Assembly (NCBI RefSeq): GCF_018145875.1
Contig: NZ_JAGSSV010000003.1
Location: 151,240 to 215,239, forward strand
Direction of reading: 5' to 3'
Source of the DNA: Marinomonas vulgaris
GTDB lineage: Bacteria; Pseudomonadota; Gammaproteobacteria; Pseudomonadales; Marinomonadaceae
DNA length: 64,000 nucleotides
Shown: piece by piece, positions 1 through 9,805 of the stretch
Layout of the letters: each line of letters opens with the position of its first letter
How positions within the stretch are numbered: the first letter of the stretch is position 1
The notes under the pieces: model-generated
Told to the model about the DNA's origin: nothing
Seen by the model: the letters and a program-made list of their open reading frames with translations, nothing else
Database searches by the model: none
Position numbers and translations under genes: made by a program

Positions 1-236
1 ATCTGGAAACGGCTCGTACTTTTATGCCAATCCTAGAACGCAAAGCGGGCCGAATCTTGGCGAACGCCTTTCCTACGGGTGTGGAAGTATGTGACACCAT
101 GGTGCATGGCGGCCCTTATCCTGCCTCCACCAATTTTGGTGCGACCTCGGTGGGCACCATGGCGATTCGTCGTTTCTTGCGTCCGGTGTGTTTCCAAGAC
201 ATTCCAGCGGCTTTGCTGCCTACAGATTTACAATAA
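1..236 (+). CDS. 2-ketoglutarate semialdehyde dehydrogenase, C-terminal fragment
   Basis: Only the last 77 codons lie in the window; the reading frame enters at base 3 and ends with TAA at 234-236. The tail resembles the C-terminus of the aldehyde dehydrogenases that oxidise 2-ketoglutarate semialdehyde to 2-ketoglutarate, with the stretches [32 protein letters not shown] and DIPAALLP. This is the last step of trans-4-hydroxyproline breakdown, and the neighbouring operon supplies the earlier steps, which supports the assignment. The catalytic Cys and NAD-binding parts lie outside the window. Its stop codon directly abuts the stop codon of the convergent reductase gene, with no base between them. 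Confidence 0.8.
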   Translation, partial: LETARTFMPILERKAGRILANAFPTGVEVCDTMVHGGPYPASTNFGATSVGTMAIRRFLRPVCFQDIPAALLPTDLQ

Positions 237-1256
237 TCACGATGTTTTCAGTGCGATCAGATCGTCGTAGAGCGCGCGCGGAATGTCCACCGCGTTGCGT
301 TCTAGGTTAAACGCCTGTGCAGCTTGACGGCGTTGAGACGGTAGACGAGCGCCTTGGTCGATCACATCGGCGAACAAGCGCTCGGCGCGGTCGTTGTTTT
401 CTGTCACACGGCCACCGCTGAGCATGTTGGGATCAAACGCGAGAATGATCTCACCATGATACGGCGCTTCGGGTTTACCACCGGCGGCGGCCATGCTTTC
501 TTTACTGGTTAAATCATCGATCAGCGGTCCCGCCATTAATTCAATCATCAATGAAAAAGCAGACCCTTTGTGCCCGCCAAACGTTAGCATGGCACCGTTC
601 ATCGCCGCTTCGGCGTCGGTGGTGGGTTGGCCGTTTTTATCAATAGCGACGCCTTCTGGCAAGGCTTTACCTGCTCGGCGGTACAGTTCTATTTCACCCC
701 GTGCAAATTGGCTGGTGGCAAAATCAAAGGTAAAAGGCGCTTTGCCTTGGCGTGGCCAGCTAAACGCGAACGGATTGGTGCCTAGCAAACCACGTGTTCC
801 ACCGGCGGGCGCGACCCATGCATGGCTGGGCAACATGGCCATGCCGGCTAAGCCAGCGGCAGAAAGCATTTCTACTTCGGGCCAGAGCGCAGAAAAGTGA
901 AAACAACGATTGATCGCCAAGGCGGCGACGCCGTTTTTCTTGGCTTTTTCGATCAACAAAGGCATGGCGGCCTTCATGGCCAGTAACGAAATACCATCGT
1001 TGGCGTCGGCGCGAACCACAGAAGGGCCGACATCCGAGATGGTTGGTGCGGCGGTGCCACTGGCACGACCAGATCGGATACTTTCGATGCACATAAGCAA
1101 CCGATACAAGCCATGGGAATGACAGTCGCCTAACTGATTGGTGTAAATAATATCGGTAATCGCCTTGGCGTGGTCGTTATTAAAGCCATGGTGGGCGAGT
1201 ACCGACTCACTTAACTCACGGACTTCAGCCAAACTAAGCGTTATATTGTCACTCAT
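237..1256 (-). CDS. Ldh/malate dehydrogenase-family delta1-pyrroline-2-carboxylate reductase (DpkA-like)
   Basis: A 339-residue NAD(P)H-dependent oxidoreductase of the YlbC/DpkA (type 2 malate/L-lactate dehydrogenase) family. Recognisable family features include GDCHSHG near residue 43-49, a P-G-G-like LLGTNPFAF block near 158 and GGHKGSAFSLMIEL near 228. The start ATG has an AGGGAGA ribosome binding site just upstream. Such enzymes reduce delta1-pyrroline-2-carboxylate or delta1-piperideine-2-carboxylate to proline or pipecolate. In this operon the likely substrate is an imine made from D-proline or from 3-hydroxyproline dehydration. It is the most distal gene of the hydroxyproline operon, after a 62-bp gap. 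A malate or ureidoglycolate dehydrogenase role is possible but fits the context less well. Confidence 0.75.
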   Translation of the reverse strand: MSDNITLSLAEVRELSESVLAHHGFNNDHAKAITDIIYTNQLGDCHSHGLYRLLMCIESIRSGRASGTAAPTISDVGPSVVRADANDGISLLAMKAAMPLLIEKAKKNGVAALAINRCFHFSALWPEVEMLSAAGLAGMAMLPSHAWVAPAGGTRGLLGTNPFAFSWPRQGKAPFTFDFATSQFARGEIELYRRAGKALPEGVAIDKNGQPTTDAEAAMNGAMLTFGGHKGSAFSLMIELMAGPLIDDLTSKESMAAAGGKPEAPYHGEIILAFDPNMLSGGRVTENNDRAERLFADVIDQGARLPSQRRQAAQAFNLERNAVDIPRALYDDLIALKTS

Positions 1257-1318
1257 ATTGTCTCCCTAATGCTTATAAGAGGTTTGATTACATCATACTG
1301 CGAACAATGGGTAAAAAA

Positions 1319-2587
1319 TCATTTGAAACGCTGCGCGCCATAGGCGTTCATGGGAATACTCGGTGTTTGTTCGTTTATTAACTCTGCTACCAACTCGGCG
1401 GTACCAGCGGATTGCGTCAACCCAAGATGGCCATGACCAAAAGCGTAAACGATGCGTCTAGATTGGCTGGCATAACTGATTACCGGCAAGCTGTCTGGCA
1501 TGGAAGGGCGAAAGCCCATCCATTGCGTTCCGCCTTCCATGTTTAAATCTGGCAAAAAGGCTTTGGCTTTTTTGAGTAAAATATCCGCGCGCTGGTAATT
1601 AGGGGCTAAAGATAATCCGCCCAGTTCTACCGCGCCGCCAACGCGAACGCCGTCGCCCGCTTTGGTGACCACAAAACCATGATTGCTAAAGGTGATATGG
1701 GTTTTTAGCTCAAACGCGCCGGCTGGCAAGGTGGTGTTGTACCCACGTTCTGTGTCTAACGGCACACTGTCTCCTAAAGAGCGAGCGAGTGTCTTCGACC
1801 ATGCGCCAGCGGCTACAACGATTTTTGTTGCTGTATAGAGGTTGCTAGAGGTTTGGATTTTTACCGAATCCGTTTTGATATCAATCGCTTGTACTGTGTC
1901 TATCGCCATGGCACCGCCGGCACGATGGAGGTAATCGGCAAGGTGTTCCGTCCACACTTTTGGGTGCACAACGTTTTTCCATTCTGGCGTGAAGCCCGCG
2001 TGGGTAAAACGAGGATGAATGCCAGGCTGAATTTTGGCAATGGCGTCTACGCTGTCTAAGAGTTCAAATACCACGCCGTGTTCTTTTCGAGTTTGCCAGC
2101 CCGCCAAAGAGGCTGTGAACTCGGCTTCGCCTTCGTACAGCTGCAACTGCCCTTCTCGACGAATCAAGGCTTCGCCATTCACCCGTTGTATTTGTCGTTC
2201 TAGGGCGTCTTTCGAAAAGTCCATTAAGGTAGATTGTGCTGTGAGCGCCGCTACGTAACGGTCTTGCCAACTGGCGCGCCAGAAATGCAGCATCCAAGGC
2301 ATTATTTTAAATGCGTAAGCCGGTCGAATCGACAAGGGCCCGAGCGGGTCCAGCAGCCACTTTGGTGCGGTGCGCATAATACCAGGCGTTGCCAAGGGAA
2401 TCACATCGGCAAAGGCAAAAGCGCCCGCGTTGCCCGCCGACGTTTCTGCGGCTACGCCTTTGCTGTCGATGACCAGAACCTGCTTGCCTTCTTGCTGTAA
2501 GCGCAATGCCGTGCTGATGCCGATAATGCCAGCACCAATAACAATGACGTCATAATTAGCCGCATCAGAAACGTCGAGCGATGTCAT
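1319..2587 (-). CDS. FAD-dependent D-amino-acid (cis-4-hydroxy-D-proline) oxidase/dehydrogenase
   Basis: A 422-residue DAO-fold flavoprotein. The N-terminal dinucleotide motif VIVIGAGIIGISTALRLQ (about residues 14-31) and the C-terminal YAFGHGHLGLTQSAGT block are typical of DadA/HypOX-type enzymes. The ATG at 2587 overlaps the epimerase stop as ATGA, indicating translational coupling; the frame stays open further upstream but that extension is antisense to the epimerase. The expected reaction is oxidation of cis-4-hydroxy-D-proline to delta1-pyrroline-4-hydroxy-2-carboxylate, with electrons passed to O2 or the quinone pool. The role is assigned from the operon; the sequence alone says D-amino-acid oxidoreductase. 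Confidence 0.82.
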   Translation of the reverse strand: MTSLDVSDAANYDVIVIGAGIIGISTALRLQQEGKQVLVIDSKGVAAETSAGNAGAFAFADVIPLATPGIMRTAPKWLLDPLGPLSIRPAYAFKIMPWMLHFWRASWQDRYVAALTAQSTLMDFSKDALERQIQRVNGEALIRREGQLQLYEGEAEFTASLAGWQTRKEHGVVFELLDSVDAIAKIQPGIHPRFTHAGFTPEWKNVVHPKVWTEHLADYLHRAGGAMAIDTVQAIDIKTDSVKIQTSSNLYTATKIVVAAGAWSKTLARSLGDSVPLDTERGYNTTLPAGAFELKTHITFSNHGFVVTKAGDGVRVGGAVELGGLSLAPNYQRADILLKKAKAFLPDLNMEGGTQWMGFRPSMPDSLPVISYASQSRRIVYAFGHGHLGLTQSAGTAELVAELINEQTPSIPMNAYGAQRFK

Positions 2588-3534
2588 AGGGACACGCCGT
2601 GGCGCAAAGGGTCGGTTGGGTTGAGCATCATTTTGGCTTCTCGAGTGATAAACGCTTGCCCGGTAATAGACGGAACGACAGCGCCTACTGGTGCATTTTC
2701 CGCTGTGGAATATTGATAACTCAAGGTGTAGCCGCTGCCTATGGTGCTTTCTTGGTAAATGTCTTCCCCTGGCGCTAGGCGTTGATCGGCGGCTAAGCAA
2801 GCCAAACGCGCCGAACTGCCGGTGCCGCAAGGGGAGCGATCGTAAGCATCGTCAGGGCACAATACGAAATTGCGCGAATGACCTTTGTCGGTCAGCGCTG
2901 GGCCAAAAAACACGATGTGATCGATGATGCCGCCGTGTTCGCCTTCGATACCATGAGCGTAAAGCGTGTTACGAACCTGAATGCCCACCTCGGTTAAGGT
3001 GCGAATATTATTCGGTAATACGGGTGTTGGGCTGTTATCCACCAGAAAGAACCAATTGCCGCCGTAGGCGATGTCTCCTACGACCTTGCCCACGCCTTTC
3101 ACGCCCAGTTCAACGCCTTTTTTGAAGCGATAGCTGTCGATATTTTGTACGGTCACGGTGTTTTGGTCGGTTAGCGTGACTTCAACAATGCCCACAGGTG
3201 TTTCAATTTTATGGGTGCCAACGCCGATTTTACCTAGGTGAGCCAGCGTCGCCGCCAGCCCAATGGTGCCATGACCACACATGCCAATCACCGCAGCGGC
3301 ATCGAAGTAGATAACGCCAGTGACGCAGCTCGCATCGGTGGGTTCCACCAATAAAGCCCCCACCATGGCTTCTTGACCATAGGGCTCGACGACCAATGAG
3401 CGGTAGAAGTCTTTATGTTCGGTGGCAAGCCGTGTCGCTCGTTCCGATAAGGGCCCTGATCCAAGATCAGGCCCGCCTTCTAATATGACTCGGGTTGGCT
3501 CGCCTTCGGTGTGGCTATCGACAAGGGTTAGCAT
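2584..3534 (-). CDS. 4-hydroxyproline 2-epimerase (proline racemase family)
   Basis: A 316-residue cofactor-independent epimerase of the proline racemase family. Both catalytic cysteines are visible in their motifs, MCGHGTIGL (about residue 90) and RSPCGTGSSARLACL (about residue 235). A Cys at both positions marks an epimerase/racemase rather than the Cys/Thr dehydratase subfamily. It converts trans-4-hydroxy-L-proline into cis-4-hydroxy-D-proline, the first step of the pathway in this operon. The ATG overlaps the upstream gene by 7 bp and the stop overlaps the oxidase start by 4 bp, so three genes are translationally linked. A diaminopimelate or plain proline racemase is unlikely given the context. 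Confidence 0.88.
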   Translation of the reverse strand: MLTLVDSHTEGEPTRVILEGGPDLGSGPLSERATRLATEHKDFYRSLVVEPYGQEAMVGALLVEPTDASCVTGVIYFDAAAVIGMCGHGTIGLAATLAHLGKIGVGTHKIETPVGIVEVTLTDQNTVTVQNIDSYRFKKGVELGVKGVGKVVGDIAYGGNWFFLVDNSPTPVLPNNIRTLTEVGIQVRNTLYAHGIEGEHGGIIDHIVFFGPALTDKGHSRNFVLCPDDAYDRSPCGTGSSARLACLAADQRLAPGEDIYQESTIGSGYTLSYQYSTAENAPVGAVVPSITGQAFITREAKMMLNPTDPLRHGVSL

Positions 3535-4502
3535 TGGGTTTCCTGCAAAATAGTAGACAGTACTCCGCCCTGTGTAGACCAGTCCGCAAACCAGGTTTTG
3601 AACAGGCTATATTGTTGTTCACAATAATGGCGCTGAGCGTCGTTGAGTTCGTCTGTTTCGTTGAAGTGTAAACGGTATTCTTCTTCCCCATTCAACACCA
3701 ATAGGTATTTGAAAAACAGCACTAAATCTGGGCCTTCGTCAAAGCTTGCTAACACGCTAAAGGCTTCTTCTAATTCTTTGGCTCGCACCCGCGCTTCGGC
3801 GTTACCAGCAGCGGCCTTGCGGGATAAGTTCGCTAGCAACAACACTTCTTTTGGCAGCGCCGTGCCAATGCCGGTAATGGCGCCAACAGCACCACAGTTA
3901 ACAAAGCCGTGCACAACCGCGGTGTCGACGCCGATCATGAGCAATACGTCATCGTCTTGCGAGGTGATGTTTTCCGCTGCATAACGCAGGTCATCTTCGC
4001 CGCCAAACTCTTTAAAACCGACCAAATTGGGGTGTTCAGCACGCAAGCTAAAAAACAAATCCGCACGGGTGGCAAACCCATATACTGGGCTGTTGTAAAT
4101 AATAGCGGGCACATCCGGCGCGGCGTCAAGAATGGCTTTAAAGTGATGGCGCTGTGCTGCAATCACGGAACCACGAGACAATACACGAGGAATCACCATC
4201 AGACCCGCCGCACCGACGTTTTGCGCATGGGCGGCCAATGCCACGGCAGACTTGGTATTAATCGCCCCAGTGCCAACGACAACAGGAATGCCGGCATTGA
4301 CCAAACGCTCGACACCTTCCATGCGCTCAGCATCGGTCAGCAAGGGCCAATCGCCCATCGAGCCGCAATACACCACCGCCGACATGCCCGCTGCCATCAT
4401 TTCCTGCCCTTTTTTGACCAGACCATCGAAGTCTGGCGTACGGTCAGGTTTGCATGGCGTCATTAGGGCCGGCATTACGCCGTTAAATACGTTTGTGTTC
4501 AT
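3528..4502 (-). CDS. Delta1-pyrroline-4-hydroxy-2-carboxylate deaminase (DHDPS/NAL family)
   Basis: A 324-residue TIM-barrel protein of the dihydrodipicolinate synthase/N-acetylneuraminate lyase family. The Schiff-base lysine lies in LVGFKEFGG and the upstream tyrosine in IIYNSPVYGFA. In hydroxyproline clusters this family deaminates and rearranges delta1-pyrroline-4-hydroxy-2-carboxylate to 2-ketoglutarate semialdehyde. I chose the ATG at 4502 because AGAGG sits nine bases upstream; a GTG two codons earlier is too close to that site. It is the first gene of the operon and lies behind a palindromic operator. A generic DapA function is unlikely given the neighbours. Confidence 0.83.
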   Translation of the reverse strand: MNTNVFNGVMPALMTPCKPDRTPDFDGLVKKGQEMMAAGMSAVVYCGSMGDWPLLTDAERMEGVERLVNAGIPVVVGTGAINTKSAVALAAHAQNVGAAGLMVIPRVLSRGSVIAAQRHHFKAILDAAPDVPAIIYNSPVYGFATRADLFFSLRAEHPNLVGFKEFGGEDDLRYAAENITSQDDDVLLMIGVDTAVVHGFVNCGAVGAITGIGTALPKEVLLLANLSRKAAAGNAEARVRAKELEEAFSVLASFDEGPDLVLFFKYLLVLNGEEEYRLHFNETDELNDAQRHYCEQQYSLFKTWFADWSTQGGVLSTILQETQC

Positions 4503-4557
4503 GGTCACTGGCCTCTTTCGCGGAGTTAAAGAATTTTAAAGACAAAGTTATGTTATG

Positions 4558-4575
4558 TATTTTGTATCCAAAATA
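4558..4575. promoter_or_regulatory. Palindromic operator in front of the hydroxyproline operon
   Basis: TATTTTG-TATC-CAAAATA is a perfect 7-4-7 inverted repeat lying 56-73 bp upstream of the first operon gene. It resembles the TTGTATACAA-type sites bound by FadR-subfamily GntR repressors that often control proline racemase/DapA-like operons. No regulator gene for it is present in the window, so the binding protein is unknown. Confidence 0.5.
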
Positions 4576-4732
4576 TATTCAGAGTGAAAAATAGTCAATG
4601 GCTATTTGATGACGAGGGTGGTATTGGTGCCTTAGCGACATGGAAGGTACATGGAAATAAGCGATGCTATATAAAAAGACCGCTGCGGTAAGGTAATATG
4701 GCTTTTTACGATCATTAGACGAACTGTACGAC

Positions 4733-6710
<1,978 letters not shown>

Positions 6711-6777
6711 AGAGTGGTTTGCCTTTAAATGAATCGATAAGTTCATTGGTTTTGGTGTTTAAAAAAGAGGACAGATT

Positions 6778-7593
6778 TTGGATCAATACGCTGTAGTGGG
6801 AAACCCAATTGCGCACAGCAAGTCACCGAGCATCCACGCTTACTTTGCGACGCAAACACAACAATCGCTAACCTACTCAACCCTTTTGGGCGATGAAGTA
6901 GAGTTTGAACAACAGGTACGTGACTTTTTTCAGCAAGGCGGTAAAGGTCTCAACATCACTGTGCCGTTCAAAGAACGCGCTTACGCCATGTGCGATATAT
7001 TGAGCCAGCGAGCCAAGCAAGCCGGTGCGGTTAATACTCTGTTAATGGGTAAAAATGGCGACTTGTTTGGCGACAATACCGATGGAATCGGTATGGTTCG
7101 CGACATTATCGACAATCATCAAGTGTCCCTAAAAGACAAGCGAGTGTTGATTTTGGGCGCTGGTGGCGCGGTTCGCGGCGTGCTTGAACCTATTTTGTCG
7201 GAGCAGCCAGAATCTGTCACCATTGCCAATCGGACAGTAGAAAAAGCGCAAGCATTGGCGGATCATTTTGATTGCCTCGCTTCCTCATTTGACGCCCTTG
7301 AAGGGTCTTTTGACATCATTATTAATGGCACATCGGCGAGTTTGTCGGGCAATTTGCCACCATTAAAAGATGAGCTGATCGGCGATCAAACCTGGTGCTA
7401 CGACATGATGTATGGCGTCGAGCGCACTATCTTCTTGCAATGGGCACATGAACGCGGCGCAGACGGCGCTGATGGTTTGGGTATGTTGGTAGGTCAAGCC
7501 GCTGAAGCGTTTTATTTATGGCGTCAAGTACGTCCAGACAGTGCCAGCTTGGTGGCGCACATGCGCCGTCAAATGCTGACGAACGGACAATAA
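6778..7593 (+). CDS. aroE: Shikimate dehydrogenase
   Basis: A 271-residue NADP-dependent enzyme reducing 3-dehydroshikimate to shikimate in aromatic amino-acid synthesis. The substrate site YAVVGNPIAHSKSP starts at residue 4, the catalytic lysine is in NITVPFKERAY, and the nucleotide loop is LGAGGAVRG. The start is a TTG at 6778, chosen because the AGAGGA site is correctly spaced and the resulting N-terminus matches the family; no ATG lies near. The 67-bp spacing to hemF suggests co-transcription. Confidence 0.95.
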   Translation: MDQYAVVGNPIAHSKSPSIHAYFATQTQQSLTYSTLLGDEVEFEQQVRDFFQQGGKGLNITVPFKERAYAMCDILSQRAKQAGAVNTLLMGKNGDLFGDNTDGIGMVRDIIDNHQVSLKDKRVLILGAGGAVRGVLEPILSEQPESVTIANRTVEKAQALADHFDCLASSFDALEGSFDIIINGTSASLSGNLPPLKDELIGDQTWCYDMMYGVERTIFLQWAHERGADGADGLGMLVGQAAEAFYLWRQVRPDSASLVAHMRRQMLTNGQ

Positions 7594-7621
7594 CAAACGG
7601 ATAATACTTGCAGAACATAGG

Positions 7622-8785
7622 ATGGGTCAGATGAAGGCGCAATGGTTTAACTCGGTGGATCAAATCGGCGAAGCTACATGGCACGCCGCCATTGGTGAAA
7701 CACAGTACCCTTTTGCGCAATTTGCTTTTCATCAGGCGCTTGAACAGAGTAACAGCATCGGCGATGGCACTGGCTGGTATCCAGAATACTTGCTGGTGAT
7801 GGACGACGATGACAGCCCGCTGGCCATTGCGCCCACCTACTTAAAAACCCATTCTCAAGGGGAGTTTGTTTTTGACTGGTCTTGGGCCGACGCTTACCAG
7901 CGTTACGGCATGCGTTATTTTCCTAAACGCATTTGGGCTATTCCCTTTTCCCCAGTGACGGGAGTTCGACTCTTTTCCCATCTTGATCCAAAAGGTGACG
8001 ATGTCGCCTTTTCGCATCTGTACCCTGCCCTTGCCGAATTAATGACTCAAGCCAACCAAGAGCGCGATTTCTCCAGCTGGCATTTGTTGTTCGCTAAGCC
8101 AGAACACGCGGCCTTGTTTGCACCAAATAAAGATCTACTGCAGCGTATTTCCTGTCAGTTTCATTGGTTCAATCGTGGCTATAAAGACATGGCCGATTAC
8201 TTCTCACACTTTTCCAGTCGCAAGCGCAAAGCGGCACGCAAAGAGCGAGAAAAAGTCGCCCAGCAAGGTGTCACCTTAACGCGTACCCTTGGCAACGAAC
8301 TGACTGCGGCCGAGATCGATTTCTTTTACCAGTGTTATCAATCCACCTACGCCAAACGCGGTCAACAAGGCTATTTAACGCGAGAGTTTTTCGGTTTATT
8401 AGCCGACAACATGGGCGGTCAAATTCTGTTGGTGCAAGCGTTTCGGGGCGAAAAAGCCATTGCGGCTTCCTGGTGTTTCTTCGACGATCGCTCCTTATAT
8501 GGCCGCTACTGGGGTTGTGTAGAAGAAGTGGATTGCCTGCATTTTGAAGCCTGCTACTACCAAGGCATCGAGTTTTGCTTAGAAAAAGGGTTACAGCATT
8601 TCGATCCAGGTACACAAGGGGAACACAAAATCGCCCGTGGTTTTGAACCTGTGTTTAGCTACAGTGTGCATTACATTGCCCATGAAGGCTTTCGTGAAGC
8701 AATTGGCAACTTCTGCGAAGAAGAAGCCACCGCAGTGCGGGAGTATCATCAAGATACCCGAAAAATGCTGCCGTTTAAGCAATAG
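7622..8785 (+). CDS. FemAB/GNAT-like acyltransferase (DUF482 family)
   Basis: A 387-residue soluble protein of the FemAB-like GNAT family annotated as peptidogalycan biosynthesis protein. Typical features are FVFDWSWADAYQRYG (about residues 80-94), SPVTG (about 113-117), the basic FSSRKRKAARKEREKV region (about 198-213) and a C-terminal GTQGEHKIARGF motif. It probably transfers an aminoacyl or acyl group, but the substrate is unknown. The gene starts 28 bp after aroE and may be the third gene of the hemF-aroE unit. The ATG at 7622 or the one three codons later (7631) could be the true start. Confidence 0.75.
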   Translation: MGQMKAQWFNSVDQIGEATWHAAIGETQYPFAQFAFHQALEQSNSIGDGTGWYPEYLLVMDDDDSPLAIAPTYLKTHSQGEFVFDWSWADAYQRYGMRYFPKRIWAIPFSPVTGVRLFSHLDPKGDDVAFSHLYPALAELMTQANQERDFSSWHLLFAKPEHAALFAPNKDLLQRISCQFHWFNRGYKDMADYFSHFSSRKRKAARKEREKVAQQGVTLTRTLGNELTAAEIDFFYQCYQSTYAKRGQQGYLTREFFGLLADNMGGQILLVQAFRGEKAIAASWCFFDDRSLYGRYWGCVEEVDCLHFEACYYQGIEFCLEKGLQHFDPGTQGEHKIARGFEPVFSYSVHYIAHEGFREAIGNFCEEEATAVREYHQDTRKMLPFKQ

Positions 8786-8798
8786 GCGAAACGCTGTG

Positions 8799-9239
8799 TT
8801 AAACAGCGATCTTCCAATGATTGTCGACTTCTTCTAATAATATTTCTCTTGCAGCTTGCTTAGCTTCGGCATCTGAAAGTAAATCGAGAAAATAGCCAAC
8901 AGAGCTGGTTTTCTCTAGTATTTCCATAAAGAGAGATCTAAGCGCAGCGTCTGTTGTTCGAGGAATCACGGATTGCCCTTTTTCATAACGTGCGATCGTT
9001 TGCTCTGATACGCCAAAACGATAGCCGAGCATTTTTTGCGATAAATTTAATTCTATGCGTAAAAATTTAAACTCGGCAGGACAAAGTGCCGTGTGATTGT
9101 CTGTCAGGCTTTGTGCAATGGCATTATGTAAGTTATTCATATCATCGATGCTGGTGTAATCTTCGCCGTCGACCTGTTCAATGACAAAACCGTTTTTTAG
9201 AAAAACGTTAGATAAGCCACATTCAGTATAGTGATACAT
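8799..9239 (-). CDS. HTH antitoxin of a DUF4258-type toxin-antitoxin pair
   Basis: A 146-residue protein with an MqsA/YgiT-like helix-turn-helix in the middle (EFKFLRIELNLSQKMLGYRFGVSEQTIARYEKG). The ATG at 9239 has a TAGGAG ribosome binding site; an in-frame GTG at 9263 overlaps the toxin stop but lacks one. The N-terminal YHYTECGLSNVFLKNGF region resembles MqsA-type antitoxins but has only one Cys, so no zinc site is evident. The gene lies 23 bp after the putative toxin gene. The expected role is to neutralise the partner protein and repress the operon through the palindrome at 9626-9644. Confidence 0.72.
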   Translation of the reverse strand: MYHYTECGLSNVFLKNGFVIEQVDGEDYTSIDDMNNLHNAIAQSLTDNHTALCPAEFKFLRIELNLSQKMLGYRFGVSEQTIARYEKGQSVIPRTTDAALRSLFMEILEKTSSVGYFLDLLSDAEAKQAAREILLEEVDNHWKIAV

Positions 9240-9262
9240 AAATACTCCTAATGCAGTGACCA

Positions 9263-9616
9263 CTAGTGAACCCAGACTGTGATTAAAATCGATGTCGGGT
9301 TATCCGCAGGGTTTTTTATGGCAACGCTCAGTTCTAATATAGACCCAGCAGCCATGCCCTTTATATTACATTTCCAATCACCATTGAGCTCAAGATAAGG
9401 GCCTTCACGAAATACGGAGCGCTTACTTTTAAGCAGAGTTAAAATTTGCCTCGTGGTCACTCCTCGCTCAAGCATGCGTTCTTTGATGTGCCTGCTCCAG
9501 CGAATTCTACTTGTGTGATTTTCGGCTAAGTCGTTAAGGATCTTTCGAGCTGCAAATTCACTGAGAGGAAATACCACGCTTCCTTGTAGGTAGTTTTTTT
9601 CATAATGCTCATCCAT
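9263..9616 (-). CDS. DUF4258-type putative toxin
   Basis: A 117-residue basic protein with the DUF4258 signature: HIKERMLERGVTTRQILTLL in the middle and a C-terminal beta strand pair ending ILITVWVH. Proteins of this family are usually found beside an HTH gene as here and are presumed RNA-targeting toxins; the activity is unproven. An in-frame ATG at 9634 exists, but it lies inside the palindromic operator and promoter, so the ATG at 9616 is preferred. The toxin-first order differs from the classical antitoxin-first arrangement. Confidence 0.62.
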   Translation of the reverse strand: MDEHYEKNYLQGSVVFPLSEFAARKILNDLAENHTSRIRWSRHIKERMLERGVTTRQILTLLKSKRSVFREGPYLELNGDWKCNIKGMAAGSILELSVAIKNPADNPTSILITVWVH

Positions 9617-9625
9617 TGAGACAAT

Positions 9626-9661
9626 ACCTATCATATTGATAGGTTATCTCATTTTTGTCAA
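9626..9661 (-). promoter_or_regulatory. Promoter and palindromic operator of the toxin-antitoxin pair
   Basis: On the minus strand a perfect -35 TTGACA (9661-9656) is followed 17 bp later by a weak -10 region. That region is covered by the perfect inverted repeat ACCTATCA-ATA-TGATAGGT (9644-9626). A repressor bound there would block RNA polymerase directly, the usual mode of antitoxin autoregulation. Confidence 0.6.
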
Positions 9662-9680
9662 TAGTGAGATCAGTGATGGT

Positions 9681-9725
9681 AACCCTCCCCCTTTTTCTAA
9701 AGAGGGTTTCTTAAAGGGGAGGGTT
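9681..9725. terminator. Hairpin between hmp and the toxin-antitoxin pair
   Basis: AACCCTCCCC (9681-9690) pairs perfectly with GGGGAGGGTT (9716-9725). A smaller inner CCCTTT/AAAGAGGG pairing is possible. The T tract is short on both strands, so it may be an inefficient terminator or a 3'-end stabiliser for hmp mRNA. Confidence 0.45.
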
Positions 9726-9754
9726 TTCAAGTAGAAATGATGAGAAGGGAAAGC

Positions 9755-9805
9755 TCAAACGTCTTTCAAGATCAAACGTCTTTTAAAATCAAACATCTTT
9801 GTGCG
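9755..9805. repeat. Three tandem 17-bp repeats across the hmp stop codon
   Basis: Three consecutive 17-bp units beginning TCAAACGTCTTT (the third reads TCAAACATCTTT) start at 9755, 9772 and 9789. On the coding strand each contains a Lys-Asp-Val-stop copy, so the end of the hmp coding sequence appears duplicated twice downstream of the real stop at 9789-9791. Confidence 0.75.

Noticed and set aside
1319..2830. Longer start for the FAD oxidase gene, up to 2830
   Set aside because: The extra 81 codons are antisense to the epimerase gene and encode an unlikely Arg-rich leader; the ATGA overlap at 2587 is the natural start.
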